Positions 24,167-33,396 of a stretch of 64,000 nt of DNA are shown here, piece after piece (the stretch's first letter is position 1; every line of letters begins with the position of its first letter). The notes beneath the pieces are model-generated. The model did no database searches. It had not been told where the DNA came from and was given only the letters and a program-made list of their open reading frames with translations. The position numbers and the translations under genes were made by a program. Source of the DNA: Virgibacillus_F flavescens (lineage in GTDB: Bacteria; Bacillota; Bacilli; Bacillales; Amphibacillaceae); the NCBI RefSeq assembly GCF_050574275.1, contig NZ_CP192260.1:434001-498000 (forward strand), read 5' to 3'.

Positions 24167-25567
24167 ATGCAAACAACAAAACATGTTCCGTATAAAGTTA
24201 GTAAACAGAATGCTGACACCTTAACACCGATTGGAATTTACTCCAGTCTCTCTGGGAGTAAGAAATTTTTACTGGAAAGCTCTTTCCCTCATAAGAAAAA
24301 AGGCAAGTTTTCATTTATCGGCGCAGACCCTTACCAGGAATTTATTGGTGAAGGCTCGTCTACTACTATTATTGATCATGCTAATAGTTCAACAGAAACT
24401 ATTGATTTACCAGCACTCACGCTTTTAAAAGAAAAGCTGCCGAAGCTCGAAATAGATCTGCCAATTCCCTTTGTGGGAGGTGCGATTGGTTATATCGGAT
24501 ATGATGCCATTCGGTCTTACGAATATATCGGCGAAGAGCTGGAAGACAGTCTGGATATGCCGGATGTTCACTTTATGCTATATAAAAATATTATTGCATT
24601 TGATCACAGGAGTGAGTCAGCTTATCTGATCGCAATAAATACAGACCAGCAGCCGGAGCGTATCCTTAATGAACGACTGCAAGAATTAAAAAAAGCATTA
24701 TCCCATGCGACCCATACAGAGCCTGAAGATACTGCCATGACCTTTCAACCGGAAATGAACAAACAACAATTCATGGAGAAAGTTGCGATTGCTAAAAAAC
24801 ATATTCAGCAAGGTGATGCATTTCAAGTCGTGTTGTCACAAAGGATGAAGGCAGCAATCAGCGGTGAATCTTTTGCCTTTTACCGAAAGCTGAGAAAAGC
24901 CAATCCATCGCCATATATGTTTTATATCGACTTTGATGCCTATCAGGTTCTTGGCGCATCACCTGAAAGCTTACTACAAACAACTGGAAAGCAAATTATT
25001 GCCAATCCAATTGCCGGAACAAGAAAGCGCGGGAGGACAGATGCAGAAGACGAGGAATTAATGGAAGAGCTGCTTACGGATGAAAAAGAAATTGCGGAAC
25101 ATCGCATGCTGGTAGATTTGAGCAGAAATGATATAGGTCGGGTTTCAGAAATTGACAGCATTACGATTCCAACCTTTATGCGTATAGAAAAGTATCAGCA
25201 TGTGATGCACATCGTATCCGAAGTTCACGGCAAGCTGAACGAGCGTTACTCCAGCATGGATGCACTCATTGCCTGTCTGCCTGCCGGAACCGTTTCCGGG
25301 GCACCCAAAATTCGCGCCATGCAGATAATAAATGACTTAGAAGAAAGTAAACGAGGCGTTTATGGTGGCGGAGTTGGCTATATAAACTTTAACCATGATG
25401 TAAATATAGCGCTCGCAATCCGATCTCTCGTCATTAAAGAAAATACAGCATATCTTCAAGCAGGTGCTGGCATTGTGTACGATTCTATCCCGGAAAATGA
25501 ATACAACGAAACACTTCATAAAGCAAGATCACTGATGGAGGTGAGCAAGCATGATTCTATTAATTGA
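24167..25567 (+). CDS. trpE: Anthranilate synthase component I
   Basis: 466 residues. The enzyme converts chorismate and the ammonia supplied by TrpG into anthranilate. The feedback-inhibition motif LLESS is present near residue 40 (FLLESSFPHKKKG), so tryptophan inhibition is likely. The catalytic domain has IANPIAGTRKRG, TDEKEIAEHRMLVDLSRNDIGRV and the C-terminal GAGIVYDSIPENEYNET magnesium/chorismate site. AAGGAGATG precedes the ATG. It is the first gene after the two T-boxes and overlaps trpG by 17 bp. Confidence 0.96.
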   Translation: MQTTKHVPYKVSKQNADTLTPIGIYSSLSGSKKFLLESSFPHKKKGKFSFIGADPYQEFIGEGSSTTIIDHANSSTETIDLPALTLLKEKLPKLEIDLPIPFVGGAIGYIGYDAIRSYEYIGEELEDSLDMPDVHFMLYKNIIAFDHRSESAYLIAINTDQQPERILNERLQELKKALSHATHTEPEDTAMTFQPEMNKQQFMEKVAIAKKHIQQGDAFQVVLSQRMKAAISGESFAFYRKLRKANPSPYMFYIDFDAYQVLGASPESLLQTTGKQIIANPIAGTRKRGRTDAEDEELMEELLTDEKEIAEHRMLVDLSRNDIGRVSEIDSITIPTFMRIEKYQHVMHIVSEVHGKLNERYSSMDALIACLPAGTVSGAPKIRAMQIINDLEESKRGVYGGGVGYINFNHDVNIALAIRSLVIKENTAYLQAGAGIVYDSIPENEYNETLHKARSLMEVSKHDSIN

Positions 25568-26144
25568 TAACTATGATTCGTTTACGTATAACATTTTTCA
25601 TTACGTATCGAGTGAAAATGTGGAAGTTCAGGTCTATCGAAATGATCAACTAACAAGTACTAACATTACGGAATTGAACCCAGAAGCAATTATTATTTCG
25701 CCAGGTCCAGGCAGACCAGAAGCAGCCGGTAACTGCATGGAGATTGTTAAAGATTTCTATCAAAAAATCCCTATTCTTGGTATCTGCTTAGGGCATCAGA
25801 TTTTAGCTGCTGCACTTGGCGGTAACATTAAGCAGGCTGATGTAATCAAACATGGCAAAACGTCACTGATTACGCATACAGGTACAGGTTTATTCAGTTA
25901 TTTAACCCAACCATTAGAAGTAATGCGATACCACTCGCTAATCGTTGAACAAAAAACGTTACCCGAGGAATTGGAAATTGCTGCCGTATCCATGGACGAC
26001 AATGAAATCATGGGTATAAAGCATTTCCACCATCCTGTTTACGGAATACAGTTTCATCCAGAATCTATTGGAACGAAAGCCGGAAAGAAAATAATCAAGA
26101 ATTTCCTAATGGAGATCAAAAAAGTTTATATCCAAAACATTTAA
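25551..26144 (+). CDS. trpG: Anthranilate synthase component II (glutamine amidotransferase)
   Basis: 197 residues of the class I glutamine amidotransferases. The nucleophile Cys79 lies in GICLGHQ, and the His-Glu pair lies in GIQFHPES. DNYDSFTYNI is the usual N-terminus. It supplies ammonia to TrpE. B. subtilis lacks a dedicated trpG here and shares PabA; this operon has its own. A shared role with PabB cannot be excluded. After the stop a 21-bp-period array separates it from trpD, the only wide gap in the operon. Confidence 0.95.
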   Translation: MILLIDNYDSFTYNIFHYVSSENVEVQVYRNDQLTSTNITELNPEAIIISPGPGRPEAAGNCMEIVKDFYQKIPILGICLGHQILAAALGGNIKQADVIKHGKTSLITHTGTGLFSYLTQPLEVMRYHSLIVEQKTLPEELEIAAVSMDDNEIMGIKHFHHPVYGIQFHPESIGTKAGKKIIKNFLMEIKKVYIQNI

Positions 26145-26174
26145 CCTACTCGATATGAAACAGGAATTGATAAT

Positions 26175-26338
26175 TCGCGCAATGAACGAAGGAAATCGCG
26201 CACAGACCTCGACTTTTCGCGCATGTTTCTGTGGTTTTCGCGCAGTGACTTCATAAAAAAGCGCGCTAGCCCTGCAAAATAGCGCATCGAATAAACAAAT
26301 TCGCGCACCAATCCCTGAGATCGCGCAACCTGCAACAT
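26175..26338. repeat. 21-bp-period degenerate array B inside the trp operon
   Basis: Eight units with core TCGCGC (reverse complement GCGCGA) begin at 26175, 26196, 26217, 26238, 26259, 26280, 26301 and 26321; steps are 21 bp six times and then 20. It has the same core as array A but the opposite orientation. The minus strand gives a heptad-phased RE/RD peptide reading. It lies between trpG and trpD, so it should be transcribed with the operon. Confidence 0.85.
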
Positions 26339-26375
26339 CAAATTAATCGAAGGCTATTTCGAAAGGAGTTTTACG

Positions 26376-27401
26376 ATGAGAAAGCAGCTGGAAAAACTAT
26401 TAAATCATGAGAACCTGACCGTAGATGAAATGAAACATGCGACTGCGCATTGTTTCACACCTACTATTACCGATACCGAGATTGCTTCACTATTAACTGC
26501 ACTTCGGGCGAAAGGTGAAACAGCAGATGAGATCACCGGAATTGTTGAAGTAATTCGCTCTGCGTCACAATCGATTCCAACGTCCCTCCCCCATGTGATG
26601 GATAACTGTGGAACTGGAGGCGATCAATCAAACAGCTTTAACATCAGTACCACAGCAGCTTTCGTTATAGCAGGAGCTGGTGTGACAATCGCGAAACACG
26701 GCAACCGCAGTATCTCTAGTAAAACCGGAAGCGCTGATGTACTGGAACACTTAGGTATCTCCTTATCGTTTCAGCCAGAACAAACAGAAGAGATTTTACA
26801 GGAAAATGGGATTGCATTTCTATTTGCACCACATGTTCATCCTAATCTCAAACGGTTCATGAAAGTTCGAAAAGAACTAGGTCTGCCTACCATATTCAAC
26901 TTAATTGGACCACTGACAAATCCCGTCAAACTCGACTCACAGCTTCTTGGCATTTATCGCCGTGACATGCTGGATTTAATGGCTGAATCACTGAATAAAC
27001 TGGGACGCCGTCGTGCACTGGTCGTAAATGGATCAGGCTATATGGACGAAGCATCGTTAGCAGGTGAAAATCACCTGGTACTGCTTGAAGATGGGAAGAC
27101 TTCCTCCTTTACCCTTCGTCCGGAAGAGGTTGGTTTAGCAACATATAATAACGAACAAATTCGCGGCGGAAGCGCAAAGGATAATGCAGTTATTTTACAA
27201 AATGTCCTGCATGGTAAGAAAGGTCCATATCTTGATACGGTTTTATTGAATGCCGCCCTTGGACTTTTTGCAAATGGCAAGGCACATACAATTGAAGAAG
27301 GCATCCGCTTGGCAAAAGAAAGTATTGAGTCAGGCGCAGCGCTAGATAAATTACACAGATTAGTTGATTTTAGTAAACAAATTCCAAGTGAGGTGGTATA
27401 A
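26376..27401 (+). CDS. trpD: Anthranilate phosphoribosyltransferase
   Basis: 341 residues. It transfers phosphoribose from PRPP to anthranilate. DNCGTGGDQSNSFNISTTAAFV (about 74-95) holds the PRPP-binding GTGGD motif, KHGNRSISSKTGSADVLE binds the diphosphate and metals, and RKELGLPTIFNLIGPLTNP is the anthranilate side. AAAGGAG precedes ATG 26376. Its stop is one base before the trpC start region, so the two are tightly coupled. Confidence 0.96.
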   Translation: MRKQLEKLLNHENLTVDEMKHATAHCFTPTITDTEIASLLTALRAKGETADEITGIVEVIRSASQSIPTSLPHVMDNCGTGGDQSNSFNISTTAAFVIAGAGVTIAKHGNRSISSKTGSADVLEHLGISLSFQPEQTEEILQENGIAFLFAPHVHPNLKRFMKVRKELGLPTIFNLIGPLTNPVKLDSQLLGIYRRDMLDLMAESLNKLGRRRALVVNGSGYMDEASLAGENHLVLLEDGKTSSFTLRPEEVGLATYNNEQIRGGSAKDNAVILQNVLHGKKGPYLDTVLLNAALGLFANGKAHTIEEGIRLAKESIESGAALDKLHRLVDFSKQIPSEVV

Positions 27402-27402
27402 G

Positions 27403-28191
27403 ATGACTATTTTAGAAAAGATTCTTGCTCAGAAAAAGATTGAGGTAGAGCAACTAAAGTCGAATGGGTTTGAGCGGTTTGAGACAGTCACCATGAAATA
27501 CGAATCGGTCTTCCCGAAAAATGAATCGATGCATATCATCGCTGAGATTAAGCGCGCATCCCCATCGAAGGGGGCAATTAACATGAACGTTGATCCAGTG
27601 AAACAGGCAAAGCAGTACGAACAACTTGGTGCCAGTGCTATCTCTGTTTTAACAGATAAAACGTTTTTCAATGGTTCGATGAGCGATTTGCATGCAGTCC
27701 GAGAAGCTGTCGACATCCCACTTCTGTGTAAGGATTTTATGATCGACGAAATTCAAATTGACCAGGCTAAAAATGCTGGTGCAACGATTATCTTGCTGAT
27801 TGTTGCAGCATTATCCAAGAGCCGTCTGCAAGATCTTTACAATTACGCAAAAAAACAGAATCTCGAGGTACTCTGTGAGGTACACGATGAAAACGAAATG
27901 GAGGCGGCAATTCGTTTAGGAGCAAACATAATTGGTATAAATAATCGTAATTTAAAGAGCTTTGAGGTTGATTTGAACGTTATCGAAAAACTCTCAAAAA
28001 TGGTTAAAAATTCTGCTGCTACTTTAATCAGCGAGAGTGGCATTAAATCAAGAGAGGATGTGGAGCGTATTGCTGCATACGGCGCACAGGGTATACTAAT
28101 CGGCGAAACGTTAATGCGATCCACTGACTTAACTGCAGCATTTCAAGACGTAAAAATCCCCCTCAAAGGTGTGCATTATAATGCTCGTTAA
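27403..28191 (+). CDS. trpC: Indole-3-glycerol phosphate synthase
   Basis: 262 residues of a TIM-barrel enzyme that cyclises CdRP to indole-3-glycerol phosphate. The catalytic lysine is in EIKRASPSKG (about 49-58). LCKDFMIDEIQI, GINNRNLKSFEVD and ISESGI follow in order. The start is the ATG at 27403 with GAGGTGG upstream; longer in-frame starts lie inside trpD. It overlaps trpF by 11 bp. Confidence 0.95.
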   Translation: MTILEKILAQKKIEVEQLKSNGFERFETVTMKYESVFPKNESMHIIAEIKRASPSKGAINMNVDPVKQAKQYEQLGASAISVLTDKTFFNGSMSDLHAVREAVDIPLLCKDFMIDEIQIDQAKNAGATIILLIVAALSKSRLQDLYNYAKKQNLEVLCEVHDENEMEAAIRLGANIIGINNRNLKSFEVDLNVIEKLSKMVKNSAATLISESGIKSREDVERIAAYGAQGILIGETLMRSTDLTAAFQDVKIPLKGVHYNAR

Positions 28192-28813
28192 AATCTGCGG
28201 CATCATGACAAACGAGGCCGCTGATACCGCAGTAAACGCTGGTACAGATTTTATAGGATTTGTATTTACTCCTAGCAAGCGACAGATAACTGCAGATCAG
28301 GCAGCTTCTATCGCTGAAACAGTTCCACGACACGTAAAAAAAGTAGGCGTTTTTGTAAATGAAACGAAGGAAAAAATAGTAGCCATTGCTGAAAAAGCTA
28401 AACTCGATTATATCCAATTACATGGGGATGAGAGCGCTGAATTTGCTGCAGAACTACCGTATCCAATTATCAAGGCATTTCCTGCAACAAAGGATAAATT
28501 ATCTCAAATAAAAAATTATCCATGCGATTACTATTTAATCGATAGTCCCTTTGGCAAAAGCCGCGGCGGTAACGGTACTGTATTTGATTGGATGATGTTA
28601 AAAGAACTGAACCTGGATACAAATAAGCTTATCCTGGCAGGCGGACTCACACCAGAAAATGTTCAGCAGGCAATTAACCTGACGAATCCAATTGGAGTAG
28701 ACGTTTCAAGTGGTGTGGAGTCAGAGGGAAGCAAGGATTTACGGAAAATCTCACATTTTATTAAACAAGCAAAAGGAAAGGAAGATGATCATGACAACTT
28801 ATACAATGCCTAA
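28181..28813 (+). CDS. trpF: Phosphoribosylanthranilate isomerase
   Basis: 210 residues. LVKICGI at the N-terminus carries the catalytic cysteine, and the C-terminal LAGGLTPENVQQAI and GVDVSSGVES bind the phosphate. The aspartate general acid is in YLIDSP. AAAGGTG nine bases before ATG 28181 decides the start over a GTG at 28169. It is a separate gene rather than a TrpC-TrpF fusion. Its 3' end overlaps trpB by 23 bp. Confidence 0.94.
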   Translation: MLVKICGIMTNEAADTAVNAGTDFIGFVFTPSKRQITADQAASIAETVPRHVKKVGVFVNETKEKIVAIAEKAKLDYIQLHGDESAEFAAELPYPIIKAFPATKDKLSQIKNYPCDYYLIDSPFGKSRGGNGTVFDWMMLKELNLDTNKLILAGGLTPENVQQAINLTNPIGVDVSSGVESEGSKDLRKISHFIKQAKGKEDDHDNLYNA

Positions 28814-29996
28814 TAAAACTGGCCGTTACGGAAAATTTGGCGGTAGATTTGTACCCGAACTTTTAATGCCTGCATTGCTCGAGCTGGAGGAAGCCTACGA
28901 GGAAGCAATGAATGACCCCAAATTCGTGGAGGAATTAAACTATTATTTAAAGGATTATGTAGGACGGGAAACACCGCTTTTTTACGCGGAAAACCTGACA
29001 AACATGCTCGGTGGTCCCAAGGTATTTTTGAAAAGAGAAGATCTAAACCATACAGGCGCACACAAAATTAATAATACAGTTGGGCAAGCACTGCTAACGC
29101 TACGAATGGGTAAAAGGAAAGTAGTTGCTGAAACCGGGGCTGGGCAGCATGGCGTTGCAACCGCGACCGTCTGTGCTTTACTGGGGCTAGAGTGTGTGGT
29201 CTTCATGGGTGAGGAGGATATCCGCAGACAGAAGCTGAATGTATTCCGGATGGAACTACTTGGTGCAAGAGTAGAGAGTGTTTCACAAGGCAGCGGTACA
29301 CTTAAAGATGCTGTAAACGAAGCGCTGCGCTATTGGGCAAACCACGTGGAAGACACCCATTATATTATAGGATCTGTAGTGGGACCACATCCATTCCCTA
29401 AAATTGTGCGGGACTTTCAATCTGTTATTGGCATGGAGACAAAGAAACAAATGCTTAGTCAAACAAGCAAACTCCCAGATGCAGTCATTGCCTGTGTTGG
29501 TGGAGGCAGTAATGCCATGGGTATGTTCTATCCGTTTATCCAGGATTCGTCAGTTGAGCTGTTCGGCGTTGAAGCAGGTGGTTCAGGAATCGAGACCAAC
29601 AAGCATGCCGCTACCCTGACAGGTGGAAACGTAGGTGTGCTGCATGGGACAATGTCGCATTTGCTCCAGGACGAACACGGACAGATTCAGGAAGCACATT
29701 CCATCTCGGCAGGACTGGATTATCCAGGTGTGGGACCAGAGCACAGTCACTTGCACGATACATCTCGAGTAACGTACACCTCAATTACTGACGAGGAAGC
29801 GTTAGATGCATTTCAGCTATTATCAAAGAAAGAAGGCATCATTCCAGCATTGGAAAGCGCCCATGCTGTCGCATTCGCTATGAAGCATGCGAAAGAAATG
29901 AACGAGGGCCAAACACTAGTAATCTGTTTATCTGGTCGCGGAGATAAAGATGTGGATCAAGTGAAAGCAGCATTGGAGGGAAATAACAATGAGTAA
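28791..29996 (+). CDS. trpB: Tryptophan synthase beta chain
   Basis: 401 residues. The PLP lysine lies in HTGAHKINNTVGQ (about residue 90), the serine/COMM region is AETGAGQHGVATATV, and the PLP phosphate loop is CVGGGSNAMGMF. It condenses indole and serine. This is the main-type TrpB1 with the full communication domain. The start at 28791 has AGGAAG upstream; ATG 28785 is an alternative. It overlaps trpA by 8 bp. Confidence 0.96.
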   Translation: MTTYTMPNKTGRYGKFGGRFVPELLMPALLELEEAYEEAMNDPKFVEELNYYLKDYVGRETPLFYAENLTNMLGGPKVFLKREDLNHTGAHKINNTVGQALLTLRMGKRKVVAETGAGQHGVATATVCALLGLECVVFMGEEDIRRQKLNVFRMELLGARVESVSQGSGTLKDAVNEALRYWANHVEDTHYIIGSVVGPHPFPKIVRDFQSVIGMETKKQMLSQTSKLPDAVIACVGGGSNAMGMFYPFIQDSSVELFGVEAGGSGIETNKHAATLTGGNVGVLHGTMSHLLQDEHGQIQEAHSISAGLDYPGVGPEHSHLHDTSRVTYTSITDEEALDAFQLLSKKEGIIPALESAHAVAFAMKHAKEMNEGQTLVICLSGRGDKDVDQVKAALEGNNNE

Positions 29997-30756
29997 AAAG
30001 CATATAGACCATGCATTTCAAGAAAAGTTAGCTAAAAACGAAAAACTCTTTATCCCTTACATCATGGCGGGTGACGGCGGCCTTGAAAATTTAGACGAGC
30101 GTATTGAGTTTTTACAGTCCTGTGGCGCGGATGCTGTCGAACTCGGTATCCCATTCTCCGATCCAGTTGCCGATGGTCCAACTATTCAAGCAGCGGGACT
30201 GCGTGCACTTGCTAACGGAACATCGTTAACGGGAGTTTTTCAGACACTTAAAAACAGGAAAACCAGAAACATTCCCATCATTCTTATGACGTACTTTAAT
30301 CCAATCTATATCTATGGGGTGGAACGATTTGCGAAGGAGTGCGAGGAAGCAGGTGTTGACGGTGTGATCATTCCGGATTTGCCAATGGAAGAGGAAGCAC
30401 TGGTTGATGATTTTTTAAAGGAAAATTCGATCGCATTTATACGACTGGCAGCATTGACAAGCGATGCAAAAAGGCTATCCAAAATTGCTAAACGGACGGA
30501 AGGATTTTTATACGCCGTTTCTGTTGCAGGCACAACAGGTGCGAAAACTTCGCATGGTGAGAATGTTAAGGATTTCTTGAAAAACCTAAATGAAATAGCC
30601 AATGTCCCAGTTCTTGCAGGATTTGGTGTCTCGAGTTCAGACCAGGCAAATGAGCTCGGTGCAAGTTGCGATGGTGTTATTGTAGGCAGTACGATTGTCG
30701 ACTTATTCCATAAGGGGAAAAGAGATGAGATAAGAAAGCTGATACAGTTAACATAG
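29989..30756 (+). CDS. trpA: Tryptophan synthase alpha chain
   Basis: 255 residues of a TIM barrel that cleaves indole-3-glycerol phosphate and channels indole to TrpB. ELGIPFSDPVADGPTIQAA (about 48-66) holds the catalytic glutamate and the aspartate loop; the phosphate-binding glycine loops are GFGVSS and VIVGSTIV. It is the last gene of trpEGDCFBA. No clear terminator follows; instead a structured repeat element starts within about 60 bp. Confidence 0.95.
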   Translation: MSKKHIDHAFQEKLAKNEKLFIPYIMAGDGGLENLDERIEFLQSCGADAVELGIPFSDPVADGPTIQAAGLRALANGTSLTGVFQTLKNRKTRNIPIILMTYFNPIYIYGVERFAKECEEAGVDGVIIPDLPMEEEALVDDFLKENSIAFIRLAALTSDAKRLSKIAKRTEGFLYAVSVAGTTGAKTSHGENVKDFLKNLNEIANVPVLAGFGVSSSDQANELGASCDGVIVGSTIVDLFHKGKRDEIRKLIQLT

Positions 30757-30813
30757 TTAAGCGACAGGGGCATACCTTGCTAGTTACTATGTTTATTAGA
30801 TGGATGTTTTACA

Positions 30814-31009
30814 GCTGCCGTACAGGATCGCTCCGGGCTGATGCTTTCCGCGGGCACGGCTTCAGTCTCCTTGCCCCGACTAGGGGTATGCCGACGTTGT
30901 CCGCAAAGGACGGTTTTAGTCGGCCCTCATCTTTTGATCACTCTGCGGGGCCTTCAGCTCGCGCTGTTCCCGTCGGAGTCACCGCCCTCCGCTCACCTGT
31001 ACTGGTCAA
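30814..31009. repeat. Composite structured repeat at 31 kb, A module
   Basis: Noncoding, G+C rich. It contains CCTTGCCCC...GGGGTATG, GCCGAC/GTCGGC enclosing GTCCGCAAAGGAC, a CAGCTCGCGCTG hairpin and an outer CCGCGGGCAC...GTTCCCGTCGG pairing. Over 100 bases are nearly identical to the A modules at 37.2 and 42.5 kb in the opposite orientation. Lies directly after trpA. Spacer 31010-31100 matches the spacers at 37.1 and 42.5 kb. Confidence 0.8.
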
Positions 31010-31100
31010 GCTATTTACGTCTTTGTTGTTTCTTTCTACTAATACATGCTGAAATAGACTAGGTGTCCAGTTAATAAATCGACGACATCTATCTCTTATC

Positions 31101-31232
31101 TAGAGATTGGAGCGGATGGCAGTCGACTCCTGCGGGAGGAAAGGCATAGGTGAGACCCCGGAGTGCTTCAGCACGAGGAGGCTCACCAGCCGCCCTAAGG
31201 TGCGCGACTGCCATCTGCGGAAATCTCGTTGC
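31101..31232. repeat. Composite structured repeat at 31 kb, B module
   Basis: Long imperfect hairpin with outer arms GATGGCAGTCG/CGACTGCCATC, then GACTCCTGCGGGAGG, GGTGAG/CTCACC and GTGC/GCAC stems. Carries the variant block CCCTAAGGTGCG (31193-31204) where other copies have CCCGCGGAAAGC. The remaining gap to 31376 holds a mostly AT-rich tail with TTCCATTATTTCAGG and no gene. Confidence 0.8.
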
Positions 31233-31376
31233 TGTTACATTGTGAGAAACAACCAGCTGTTACCTCGCAGTTTATAGAAAATGCGTCAACTACTACAACC
31301 GATTGCGGAAATTATTCCATTATTTCAGGGAGCACCAACTTACTTATTTTCAGTCTACTAAATAGTTAGTAACAAA

Positions 31377-31409
31377 ATAATCCGAACGAGACTTTCGTTC
31401 GGATTATTC
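31377..31409. terminator. Hairpin terminator downstream of the minus-strand acetyltransferase
   Basis: Arms AATAATCCGAACGA/TCGTTCGGATTATT around GACTT. It lies 70-100 bp past the stop at 31482 and could end transcripts from either side. Confidence 0.6.
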
Positions 31410-31481
31410 TCTATGGAAAAATCATTTCCATCTATCAAACTTATTGTTTATTTTATATTATTCGCCCTTATAGTCTGTACA

Positions 31482-32369
31482 TCATCGGTTCATCACTTTT
31501 TCCATGGCAACTTGAACGGTATCTGCTTGAAAACCATTTTCCAGCAGCACATTGTAGGTTAACTTACTACCCTCTTTAGGCACATTAACTATTACACGCT
31601 TTATATCTGAGGAGAGGTCATCGAACACACAACTCAAGAGTAAATTTGTAATCGCACGAGCCTCGGTATGGTTCGGCTCCGCTTCACATTGATACAAAAC
31701 AGTTGCCGCATGGTTAAAGTCCTCATCAAAACCCCGTCGGAAATATGCGTATCCTACAGATTCGTTCTTCTCATCTTTCACTATAACCGCTTCCCCGTTA
31801 ACGACGCTTCTCCAATGTGTCTGCCATGTATGTTCCGCTTTGTAAAAATCAAGCTGACCTGCTGCCTGAGGTATCGTTTTAGAAATCGAATACGCCTCAC
31901 CATTCACATTAAACACATGTCCTGAATGTGGTCCATTTAGGGAAAAGTTGGTTACCTCATCAACAATGGTATACCCCATTCTTTCATATAACTTAATCGC
32001 ATATTTGTTTTCCTTAATCGCTTCTAGTGTGGCAACATCGACATGCTGCTCTTCAAAAATGGACAAGAGGTGCTCCATCATCTTTTTGCCCACTCCCTGA
32101 TTACGGTAATCTGGAGCAACACCAGTTCCGCCATTCCACCCTGTCTTTCTCCCTTTAATAACTCTAAATCCTGTGTTAATAATTCCGACGGGTTTGTCAT
32201 CATCAAATGCTACAATCGAAAATTCGGGGGAAAACCCCTCTGAAACTAAACGTCCGATAAACCGTTCCATTGTCATCGACAAATCAACAAAATAACCTTC
32301 AAATCCTAAATTCCAGGCTCGCAGTGCATCATTAAATGTACATTCTGACAATCTTTTAATTTTTATCAT
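31482..32369 (-). CDS. GNAT-family acetyltransferase (two-domain)
   Basis: 295 residues. The N-terminal GNAT domain has VAPDYRNQGVGKKMMEHLLSIFEE (acetyl-CoA loop, about 83-106) and AIKLYERMGYT. The C-terminal half looks like a second, degenerate GNAT fold ending in TYNVLLENGFQAD. Tandem forms usually act on small amines or antibiotics, but the substrate is unknown. The ATG at 32369 lacks a very strong ribosome site (AGGTGGGAACCCC). It stands alone upstream of the AraC regulator gene on the same strand. Confidence 0.78.
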   Translation of the reverse strand: MIKIKRLSECTFNDALRAWNLGFEGYFVDLSMTMERFIGRLVSEGFSPEFSIVAFDDDKPVGIINTGFRVIKGRKTGWNGGTGVAPDYRNQGVGKKMMEHLLSIFEEQHVDVATLEAIKENKYAIKLYERMGYTIVDEVTNFSLNGPHSGHVFNVNGEAYSISKTIPQAAGQLDFYKAEHTWQTHWRSVVNGEAVIVKDEKNESVGYAYFRRGFDEDFNHAATVLYQCEAEPNHTEARAITNLLLSCVFDDLSSDIKRVIVNVPKEGSKLTYNVLLENGFQADTVQVAMEKVMNR

Positions 32370-32450
32370 GGGGTTCCCACCTGTTCGTTTTTAATTATGC
32401 GATTATGACTCGTTCCATTTTCACGACTGCAGCAGTGTGTATTTGCAGTA

Positions 32451-33314
32451 CTATTTTTTTATAATTGGTACCCACACTTCACATCTGTAGTCGTCAGCAC
32501 TTACATCACCACTAGTTGCATAAATCTCGAGTTCCGGACCGTCAGCATGCTCGTAGCCTGTTGAGGGAAACCATTCGGAAAAAACCCGTTCCCACGTTTT
32601 TTGAATTGCATCTGGCATTGGTCCAACCGATTCAAAGACGGACCATGTAGCGGCAGGAATAACTTTTTCTACCCACTGTGAAGGGATATCCCCTCTATTC
32701 TTCTCAGCACAAATCACATACGTTAGATCCTCCTGTTCAGCGTCAAAGTCCATACATGCACCAATGACTCCCATAGATCCGCAGTCTTTTGCTAATTCCT
32801 CCACAAATCCGTTACTGTTTGACTCCTCCCAAAACGCTGGGATTTTACGGTGATTAGCACCATCGACTATAGTAGTTCTAATCTCTTTTCCTACAACAGA
32901 AAACGCTTCTTTTTCCACAAGTTTGTAATCCATTTCCACATCACCCTTAAACTGAATTTGAAAAGAGAGCCTAGGGAAAGCTTTCAGCAAATGACGGTTT
33001 TTTCTTACGGCAGATGGTGTTACACCATGCATTTTACGGAATGCCTTAGAGAACGATTCAGGTGTTTCATATCCGTAAGCTAATGCAACGTCAATGACTT
33101 TACTGTTTGAGTGAGCCAGTTCCTGAGCTGCACGCGTAAGCCTTCTTCTCCGGATATATTCACTGACTGGAACACCAGTAAGCATACTGAACATCCGCTG
33201 GTAATGAAATTTTGACATACAGGCAACATTCGCTGCATCCTGTATCGATAAATCCTGATTCAAGTATTCTTCAATATAATCGATGCTTTTAATCATGTGC
33301 TGAAGTCCATCCAT
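32451..33314 (-). CDS. AraC-family regulator with GyrI-like effector domain
   Basis: 287 residues. Two AraC helix-turn-helix motifs occupy about 1-110 (LSIQDAANVACMSKFHYQRMFSML and VIDVALAYGYETPESFSKAFRKMHGVTP). A GyrI/SbmC-like small-molecule-binding domain follows (about 125-287, ending in YEHADGPELEIYATS...EVWVPI). This architecture is that of Rob/BltR-like drug sensors. The target is unknown; the neighbouring acetyltransferase gene downstream is a candidate. GGAGAG precedes the ATG. Confidence 0.87.
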   Translation of the reverse strand: MDGLQHMIKSIDYIEEYLNQDLSIQDAANVACMSKFHYQRMFSMLTGVPVSEYIRRRRLTRAAQELAHSNSKVIDVALAYGYETPESFSKAFRKMHGVTPSAVRKNRHLLKAFPRLSFQIQFKGDVEMDYKLVEKEAFSVVGKEIRTTIVDGANHRKIPAFWEESNSNGFVEELAKDCGSMGVIGACMDFDAEQEDLTYVICAEKNRGDIPSQWVEKVIPAATWSVFESVGPMPDAIQKTWERVFSEWFPSTGYEHADGPELEIYATSGDVSADDYRCEVWVPIIKK

Positions 33315-33396
33315 TATCTGCTCTCCTTTCTATTTCAACCTTACCAGAGCAAGATACAGCAATCCTGTTCCCACGTGCTCAACTGTGACAGGATTG

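Noticed and set aside
26141..26341. A 66-codon minus-strand frame with heptad RE/RD repeats between trpG and trpD
   Set aside because: The heptads reflect the 21-bp DNA period of array B; orientation opposes the operon and the last unit breaks the frame.
30777..31052. Frames of 70-90 codons across the A module
   Set aside because: They differ in frame between copies and fall within hairpin-forming repeat sequence; base changes keep pairing, not codons.
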